A DNA stretch of 64,000 nt, from NCBI GenBank assembly GCA_902728285.1, contig CACVBU010001235.1:426082-490081 (forward strand), given 5' to 3'. Each line of letters begins with the position of its first letter. Positions within the stretch are counted from its first letter, which is position 1. Origin of the DNA: Clytia hemisphaerica. Its lineage: Eukaryota; Cnidaria; Hydrozoa; Leptothecata; Clytiidae. Below, piece by piece: positions 57,404 to 64,000 of the stretch. Below the pieces are notes generated by a model that saw only the letters and a program-made list of their open reading frames with translations, made no database searches and was not told where the DNA came from. The translations under genes and the position numbers were made by a program.

Positions 57404-59067
57404 TCATAAAAGTCTCTGGAAATCTATCAAAACACTTTGTTTTCGCAAGAAAGATCTTTCAGCTCCCTGATTGAGCATGCGCTTGAAAAGTTCTGAAATT
57501 CTGGGCAGAACATCTTCAAAAAGAAGAGTGCATCTAGCAATGCGTAGGACCTCAGAATATATAGAACTGTGAAAGATGATTGATGGTAAATTACTATCTT
57601 TATGTGGCATTCTCACAATGAAAAAGGGAAATGCGTCTCTCTTGTCAAACAATTTGTAGCGAAAGATGTTATTTTCAATGCTTATATCTAGATCCAAAAA
57701 CGTTACATGTGTTCCATGATGTTCAACTTTCAACTGTAGCTCTTCCTGATATATATCATTATAACATGAGAAAAAATCATCTCTATCATTAATAGCGCAA
57801 AGGTCATCAATAAATCTACCAACTGAATGAAAATTGTATGCTCTAGGAGAACTAGTAGATATCAAATTTTGTACATATTTAGATTCGTAATAATAAAGAA
57901 AAAGGTTAGCCCAAAATGGAGCTGGATCTATTCCCATCGGGATACCAATGTTTTGTCTGAGTATATGATTACCAACTTTGAAATAGCAATTCTTGATTAA
58001 AAATTCAACACACTCCGATAAGGAAATGTTGGTAAAAAATCTGTTATCTTTTCCTTTTGCTGTCCAATAGACTGAATTTGCAGAAAATCCAAGTTTATTG
58101 CGACAGGCCCCATCAAAAACGAAATTAATGATATCTGTCAAACTTTTACAAGTAATTCATGAGGAAGAGTGGTATAAAGTGTAGCAAAATCGAAGGTAAA
58201 AATTCTTTGTGCTTTTTTCTTAGCATTTATCCGATTTAGATGTTCAATAACCGGTGAAGAATTTTGAACCACCCAAAATTTGCTAAACCCAGAAAAGAAT
58301 CTTGATTTTCTGTGAAAACTTTCAACATGTTTGTAAAGAACTTTAAAAACATTTCTTGAAACAACTGCGGTCAACGGTTTGGTGCTACAAGTTTTAGAGG
58401 CTACAATAAATCTGAAACCAATAGGATTTTTATGCATTTTTGGCATCCAATCCAGGCGTCCGCGCTCGATAGGATCAATCATCGGAACGGCTCGATGACG
58501 GATCGATATGTGATTGATGGATTACTTATCGATCGGGATAGGAGATCGATGGAAGATTCAGCCATTAAAAAGTCTTGAGCATCGATCCTTCGTTGATCCA
58601 TTATCGAGCTAGTATTTCAATCGAGTATATCGATTCGTCATCGATCATTAATCGATTCGTCATCGATCGTCGTCATCGATTATAAATCGATTATGCATCG
58701 ATCGTTAATCGATTCGTCATCGATCGTTAATCGATTCGTCATCGATCGTTAATCGATTCGTCATCTATTATAAATCGATTATGTATCGATTTTAAATTGA
58801 TAGGTGTCGATAGGTGTCGATAGGTAATCGATAGCGAGAAAGATCGATTAATATTAGAGCTCGATTTTTAGAAAGAGTCGATAGGGTCGATAAGATCGAT
58901 AAAAGATCGATGATAGAGCGATAACTAATCATAAGCTTAAAAAAATCTTGAGTATTGATCCTCTATCGATCTCCTATCCGGATCGATAAGTAATCCATCG
59001 ATCACATATCGATCCGTCATCGAGCCGTTCCAATGATCGATCCTATCGCGCGGACGCCTGGTCCAAT
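57404..59067 (-). pseudogene. Penelope-like reverse transcriptase, frameshifted and split by a transposon
   Basis: Two minus-strand frames, 58482-58138 and 58141-57404, form one reverse transcriptase domain. The first has WMPKMHKNPIGFRFIVAS and FDFATLYTTLPH (fingers and motif A). The second has GIPMGIDPAPFWANLFLYY (motif B, about residues 66-84), FIDDL (catalytic motif C, 110-114) and VTFLDLDI. A one-base shift at 58138-58141 separates them (LPHELLVKV against LTDIINFVF). The frame is also interrupted just before WMPK by the element at 58452-59061; beyond it the sequence resumes as VMYWMPK. It ends near 57404 in an R1 repeat without any endonuclease domain. Motifs fit Penelope-like elements; a related RT class is possible. 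Confidence 0.8.
58452..59061. mobile_element. 610-bp ATCGAT-rich TIR element inside the reverse transcriptase
   Basis: The ends CCAGGCGTCCGCGC.. are inverted repeats about 95 bp long ('ggaacggctcgatgacggat' in both arms). TCCAAT flanks the element on each side (58446-58451, 59062-59067), a 6-bp target duplication. The interior holds 22-bp tandem units of TCGATTCGTCATCGATCGTTAA (58640-58780) and dozens of ATCGAT palindromes. No coding capacity. Confidence 0.85.
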
Positions 59068-59940
59068 ACATGACAGTGTAGACCTAAAGCTCTAAACCAG
59101 CATCTAATAACATGAAAACCAGAATATGATTCTTCAATGAGAATCAAAACTATAAAGTGCACTTACAAACATCAATTTGTTATTAGATCTAACAAAATTA
59201 TTGCGAAGCGAATTTATGAGCGAAGCAGTTTTGCTACATTGTGCACGTACCTTTAACTTCTATCCCAAGCGAAAATTTGCTGTAAAATTTGCTATATAAA
59301 TCACATCTTCAAACCGATGATTTTATCAAAATGACCTTGAATGGTTTGGCTTGAAGCCACGAAAACTTTCTCGGTTTGGTAGCTAGGACTGCGAAAAATG
59401 CCGTTTTAAAATGGTGTACCCTAGCAGTGAACAGCAACAAAATTACCGGAAGCCGAAACTCGGACTCAGAATCTGAAGTTGATCAAATTGCCGCGCGGGC
59501 GGATTAGAGGGATTTTTAGAGTGTCTCTTATTTTGCTAGCAACTTGCGAATTAGGGTGGAGTCTGGATCGCTTCGCAACCCTTATACAATACGGCTAGTT
59601 AACCACACTGTCATCATTGACAATAAAACAAACGATTTTCTGTCAAGAGCCTTGTAAACATTCCAACAACTTCCATCGAAATGATCTATCACAGCTCAGT
59701 CTACCATTTTTAGCGCGGTCCGAGGATTGAGCCGAGAACGCTCCGCGAACTTCTGCGCGGGTGAAAACTTCAATCTGTCAATCATTTTCTCAAGCGAAGA
59801 GTACGCGAAGCGATTCTAGCTTTACGATAGTGCCGCGGGTCATCAATGGATAGTATTCAATTATCATCATCCCTTTTATTTTCATTCCTAGAACTTTTGC
59901 AAAAAAAAGGAAAAATAGAAAAGTTGTATTTTTTACTGCT
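59068..59940. other. Intergenic or reverse transcriptase 5' remnant
   Basis: The minus strand just upstream of the transposon has a stop three codons before VMYWMPK, so the RT N-terminus is degraded. 59340-59800 is richer in G+C but shows no sustained frame. Confidence 0.4.
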
Positions 59941-60222
59941 CTATTCACATACTGAATTTGAAAGATCTTCTATGTGGCGTTTTTTTGCAAACTTCAAAAA
60001 ACTGATTTTTGTCCCTCCTTTGCGGGACTTTGGCTTAAGTGCTTGAGTGCAGCATAGGGTACAAAGTCCAAACATGCGTTTCCCGTAATTTTTGTGTGAA
60101 GAGTTAGGTCTACACTGCATGATGGGAAGAGTTTTCATTTTTTCTATCAATCCTAAACCAAAGCGTTTACACATTTCCTCATTTGTATTGATGATGGTAT
60201 TGAAGTCTATGTCACTAGGCAA
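59941..60222 (-). CDS. Unrecognised 93-aa frame upstream of the reverse transcriptase
   Basis: Starts at 60222 on the same strand as the reverse transcriptase 0.9 kb downstream. Composition is protein-like, with cysteines and a basic patch (KRMFGLCTLCC, KPKSRKGG). It may be part of the same mobile element's N-terminal region or another transposon's protein. No domain was recognised and the frame may be a fragment. Confidence 0.3.
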   Translation of the reverse strand: MPSDIDFNTIINTNEEMCKRFGLGLIEKMKTLPIMQCRPNSSHKNYGKRMFGLCTLCCTQALKPKSRKGGTKISFLKFAKKRHIEDLSNSVCE

Positions 60223-60320
60223 GTATGTATTATTGCCTGAAACCTCAGCAATGAGTTTGGCGACATAGAACTTCTTACAAATAAAGGCAAAGTTTTTGGA
60301 AGCTTTATATATAATTTTTT

Positions 60321-60371
60321 GCAGAATTTAATTTTGCTGTTTTTCGACAACTTCGCAAAATTAAATTCTGC
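60321..60371. repeat. 17-bp perfect hairpin
   Basis: GCAGAATTTAATTTTGC at 60321-60337 and its exact reverse complement at 60355-60371, with a 17-base loop. Confidence 0.8.
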
Positions 60372-60539
60372 GAAACACGAAAACTCATGATATAAAATTG
60401 ATCCTTTTAGAGGTAAATAGGCAATATTTCATGAACAATAAGGGCCTAATTTAACTTGAGTCCCGCTCGGGACTGTCCCGAACTAGAACGACGTAAATAG
60501 GAAGTCGAAAACAATGAAAAAAAAAATTGATCGATGGTT

Positions 60540-62290
60540 TGATTTATACTATTATATAGTAAATGGGGACTAAAAGTTTCTCGTTACTATATATACTTTT
60601 ACTTGAGTCCCGATTTTGCGTACGAAATGTTTGGATTCGGGACTAAATTAAAATTCCCGATTTGGCCTACGAAATGGTTGAATTCGGGACTCAAGTAAAA
60701 GTATATATAGTAACGAGAAACTTTTAGTCCCGATTTACCTTATGAACATATTGGATTCGGGACTCAAGTAAAGTATATATAATACATATTTAATATCTGA
60801 GTCACTGAAAAGATGGATATGGCGGCTTGAATTTGAAAATCAGGGAAGTGTGGGGCAGATCTTTATTTATACGGGCTAATTATAGCTTGTCTTGAAAATG
60901 TAAATTTCGGGACGGTCCCGAATCTGTCTTTAAAAAGGTTTGATTCGGGACGGTCCCGATTTGGCCTACGAAATGGTTGAATTCGGGACTCAAGTAAAAG
61001 TATATATAGTAACGAGAAACTTTTAGTCCCGATTTACCTTACGAACATATTGAATTTGGGACTCAAGTAAAAGTATATAATACATATTTAATATCCGAGT
61101 CACTGAAAAGATGGATATGGCGGCTTGAATTTGAAAATCAGGGAAGTGTGGGGCAGATCTTTATTTATACGGGCTAATTATAGCTTGTCTTGAAAATGTA
61201 AATTTCGGGACGGTCCCGAATCTGTCTATATAAAGGTTTGATTCGGGACGGTCCCGAATTGGTCTACGAAAATGTTGCATTCGGGACTCAAGTAAAAGTA
61301 TATATAGCAACGAGAAATTTTTAGTCCCGATTTACCTTACGAACATATTGAATTCGGGACTCAAGTAAAAGTATATATAATACATATTTAATATCCGAGT
61401 CACTGAAAAGATGGATATGGCGGCTTGAATTTGAAAATCAGGGAAGTGTGGGGCAGATCTTTATTTATACGGGCTAATTAAAGCTTGTCTTGAAAATGTA
61501 AATTTCGGGACGGTCCCGAATCTGTCTATATAAAGGTTTTTGATTCGGGACGGTCCCGAATTGGTCTACGAAAATGTTGCATTCGGGACTCAAGTAAAAG
61601 TATATATAGCAACGAGAAATTTTTAGTCCCGATTTACCTTACGAACATATTGAATTCGGGACTCAAGTAAAAGTATATATAATACATATTTAATATCCGA
61701 GTCACTGAAAAGATGGATATGGCGGCTTGAATTTGAAAATCAGGGAAGTGTGGGGCAGATCTTTATTTATACGGGCTAATTATAGCTTGTCTTGAAAATG
61801 TAAATTTCGGGACGGTCCCGAATCTGTCTATATAAAGGTTTGATTCGGGACGGTCCCGAATTGGTCTACGAAAATGTTGCATTCGGGACTCAAGTAAAAG
61901 TATATATAGCAACGAGAAATTTTTAGTCCCGATTTACCTTACGAACATATTGAATTCGGGACTCAAGTAAAAGTATATATAATACATATTTAATATCCGA
62001 GTCACTGAAAAGATGATATGGCGGCTTGAATTTGAAAATCAGGGAAGTGTGGGGCAGATCTTTATTTATACGGGCTAATTATAGCTTGTCTTGAAAATGT
62101 AAATTTCGGGACGGTCCCGAATCTGTCTATATAAAGGTTTGATTCGGGACGGTCCCGAATTGGTCTACGAAAATGTTGCTTTCGGGACTCAAGTAAAAGT
62201 ATATATAGCAACGAGAAATTTTTAGTCCCAATTTACCTTACGAACATATTGAATTCGGGACTCAAGTAAAAGTATGTAAGGCAACGAGAA
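60540..62290 (+). repeat. ~300-bp tandem array with GGGAC palindromes and TATA-like motifs
   Basis: The anchor 'gggaagtgtggggcagatct' occurs at about 60843, 61141, 61441, 61743 and 62042, giving a ~300-bp period. Every full unit holds two near-palindromes TTCGGGACGGTCCCGAA, inverted 'cgggact'/'agtcccg' pairs, 'agtatatataatacatattt' and 'gtctatataaaggttt'. The left edge (60566-60640) carries an inverted copy of part of the unit. No coding frame. Confidence 0.92.
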
Positions 62291-62329
62291 ATTTTTAGTC
62301 CCGATTTTCCTTATTTCAAAATATCTAAA

Positions 62330-63475
62330 GAAGGCGAAATACTATATTAGAACAAAAAATCCAAACAATGTATGCCACCTTTTATAAAAAAATTCCCTTT
62401 CGAATGTTTCTAAAGAAGGCGTAATACATTACTATGGACTTACTGCCCTAACATAGTATTCCGCCTTCTTTAAAAAAATTCCCTTTCGAATGTTTCTAAA
62501 GAAGGCAGAATACAGTACTATGGACTTACTGCACTACATATTATTCCGCCTTCTTTAGAAATATACGTTTTCGAGTGTTTCTAAAGAAGGCGAATACACT
62601 ACTTTGGAATTACTACTGCACTAACATAGTATTCCGCCTTCTTTAAAAATATACGTTTTCGAGTGTTTCTAAAGAAGGCGGAATACACTACTTTGGAATT
62701 ACTGCACTAACATAGTATTCCGCCTTCTTTAAAAATATACGTTTTCGAGTGTTTCTAAAGAAGGCGGAATACACTACTTGGGAATTACTTCTGCACTAAC
62801 AGAGTATTCCGCCTTCTTTAAAAAATATACTTTTTTCGAGTGTTTTCTAAAGAAGCGGAATACACTACTTGGAATTACTGCACTAACATAGTATTCCGCC
62901 TTCTTTAAAAATATACTTTTTCGAGTGTTTCTAAAGAAGGCGGAATACAGTACTATGGACTTACTGCCCTTACATAGTATTCCGCCTTCTTTAAAAAAAT
63001 TCCCTTTCGAATGTTTCTAAAGAAGGCGGAATACACTACTATAGACTTACTGCCCTTACATAGTATTCCGCCTTCTTTAAAAATATACGTTTTCGAGTGT
63101 TTCTAAAGAAGGCGGAATACACTACTTTGGAATTACTGCACTAACATAGTATTCCGCCTTCTTTAAAAATATACTTTTTCGAGTGTTTCTAAAGAAGGCG
63201 GAATACAGTACTATGGACTTACTGCCCTTACATAGTATTCCACCTTCTTTAAAAAAATTCCCTTTCGAATGTTTCTAAAGAAGGCGGAATACACTACTAT
63301 AGACTTACTGCCCTAACATAGTATTCCACCTTCTTTAAAAAAATACGTTTTCGAGTGTTTATAAAGAAGGCGGAATACACTACTTTGGAATTACTGCACT
63401 AACATAGTATTCCGCCTTCTTTAAAAAAATTCCCTTTCGAATGTTTCTAAAGAAGGCGAAACACTTTGTTGGGAC
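62330..63475. repeat. 86-bp tandem array of hairpin units
   Basis: 'taaagaaggcg' occurs at 62336, 62411, 62497, 62582, 62670, 62756, 62848, 62932, 63018, 63104, 63190, 63276, 63362 and 63448 (mean spacing about 86 bp). Each is followed about 45 bp later by its reverse complement 'cgccttcttta'. Units alternate between two spacer types, 'atatacgttttcgagtg' and 'attccctttcgaatg'. Confidence 0.93.
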
Positions 63476-64000
63476 AATAAATCTAGATAATGTATTCTGC
63501 ATGTCTCTTTAAATATTTGCTCTGTTAGAGTGCATGTAAAGAATTCGGAATGACGTAGGGGCAAAAATACGCATAGTATATCTATATCTTTTCTTCAAGA
63601 AATTCGGAGGACTTAAAAGCTTTTATTCGACTAGGTATAGTTTGTCATTAAAAGCAAAGACAATTATTTTCTACCATTAGTACTATTCAATTTTATTATT
63701 GTAAAGCGACTGTTAATGCAATGTATATAACAAATACAAGTGTCGAATATTTCAAAGAAATGTTTTTCTGTTTAATCGCAAACTGTTCACATACATACAT
63801 ATATACAATAACAATTATTTGTGCATGGGAAAGCAATTAATGTAAAAAACGATATTCTTTTAACAGTAATGTGATTCCAAAAATGTATTAAAAAAGTATG
63901 AAAAGTTACAATGGTGTGTAGGTACTCGTTGTATGATATAGAACTTATGAAATCAAGCAAAATCGTCCATATCCGATGTGGTGTCGAATGAAGTGATGAA
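63476..64000. other. Unique AT-rich flank, no gene seen
   Basis: Short AC/AT runs near 63790-63815; no reading frame or repeat structure of note. Confidence 0.4.

Noticed and set aside
62330-63475. CRISPR-like regular repeats
   Set aside because: The period is made of palindromic units whose spacers also repeat; there are no unique spacers or cas genes, and the context is eukaryotic.

Overview
The window looks like AT-rich, repeat-dominated genomic DNA of an invertebrate animal. The evidence is spliceosomal introns (GT..AG, with matching phases) in the one large gene, a LINE ORF1 with PHD and RRM-like parts, a Penelope-type reverse transcriptase, many non-autonomous DNA transposons and a 25-kb satellite array. 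A cnidarian or similar invertebrate fits, but the species cannot be fixed from sequence alone. There is no sign of bacterial operons.

Layout. 1-4520: repeats, with satellite relics, a 17-bp minisatellite, a 177-bp tandem array and a dispersed repeat family carrying a small TA-flanked insertion. 4524-5675: an intronless gene for a probable secreted 383-aa protein. 5800-10830: intergenic DNA with several inverted-repeat elements and a tRNA-like relic. 10836-18574: a 7.7-kb transposon with ~215-bp terminal inverted repeats and a TA target duplication, inserted into a satellite monomer and itself hit by at least five smaller elements plus an ORF1-only LINE fragment. 18575-43440: the main satellite. 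Its monomer is ~176 bp, and in two blocks it is organised as a tetrameric higher-order repeat of ~703 bp. The array is interrupted by a 687-bp foldback element and by a 2.5-kb foldback element with a 9-bp target duplication that carries a gene-like fragment. 43441-46486: intergenic DNA with another foldback element. 46487-51797 (minus strand): a multi-exon gene of the large eukaryotic 2-oxoglutarate/Fe(II) oxygenase-like family whose iron and 2-oxoglutarate ligands appear to be replaced. 51800-57400: intergenic DNA and transposon ends. 57404-59067 (minus): a frameshifted Penelope-like reverse transcriptase split by a 610-bp transposon. 60540-63470: two adjacent tandem arrays, one of ~300 bp with repeated TATA-like and GGGAC palindromic motifs, and one of ~86 bp in which every unit is a hairpin.

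Only two loci look like ordinary host genes (4524-5675 and 46487-51797). Most of the rest is satellite turnover and nested transposition. The strongest observations are the higher-order satellite with a traceable internal segmental duplication, and transposon insertions whose removal restores the satellite phase.
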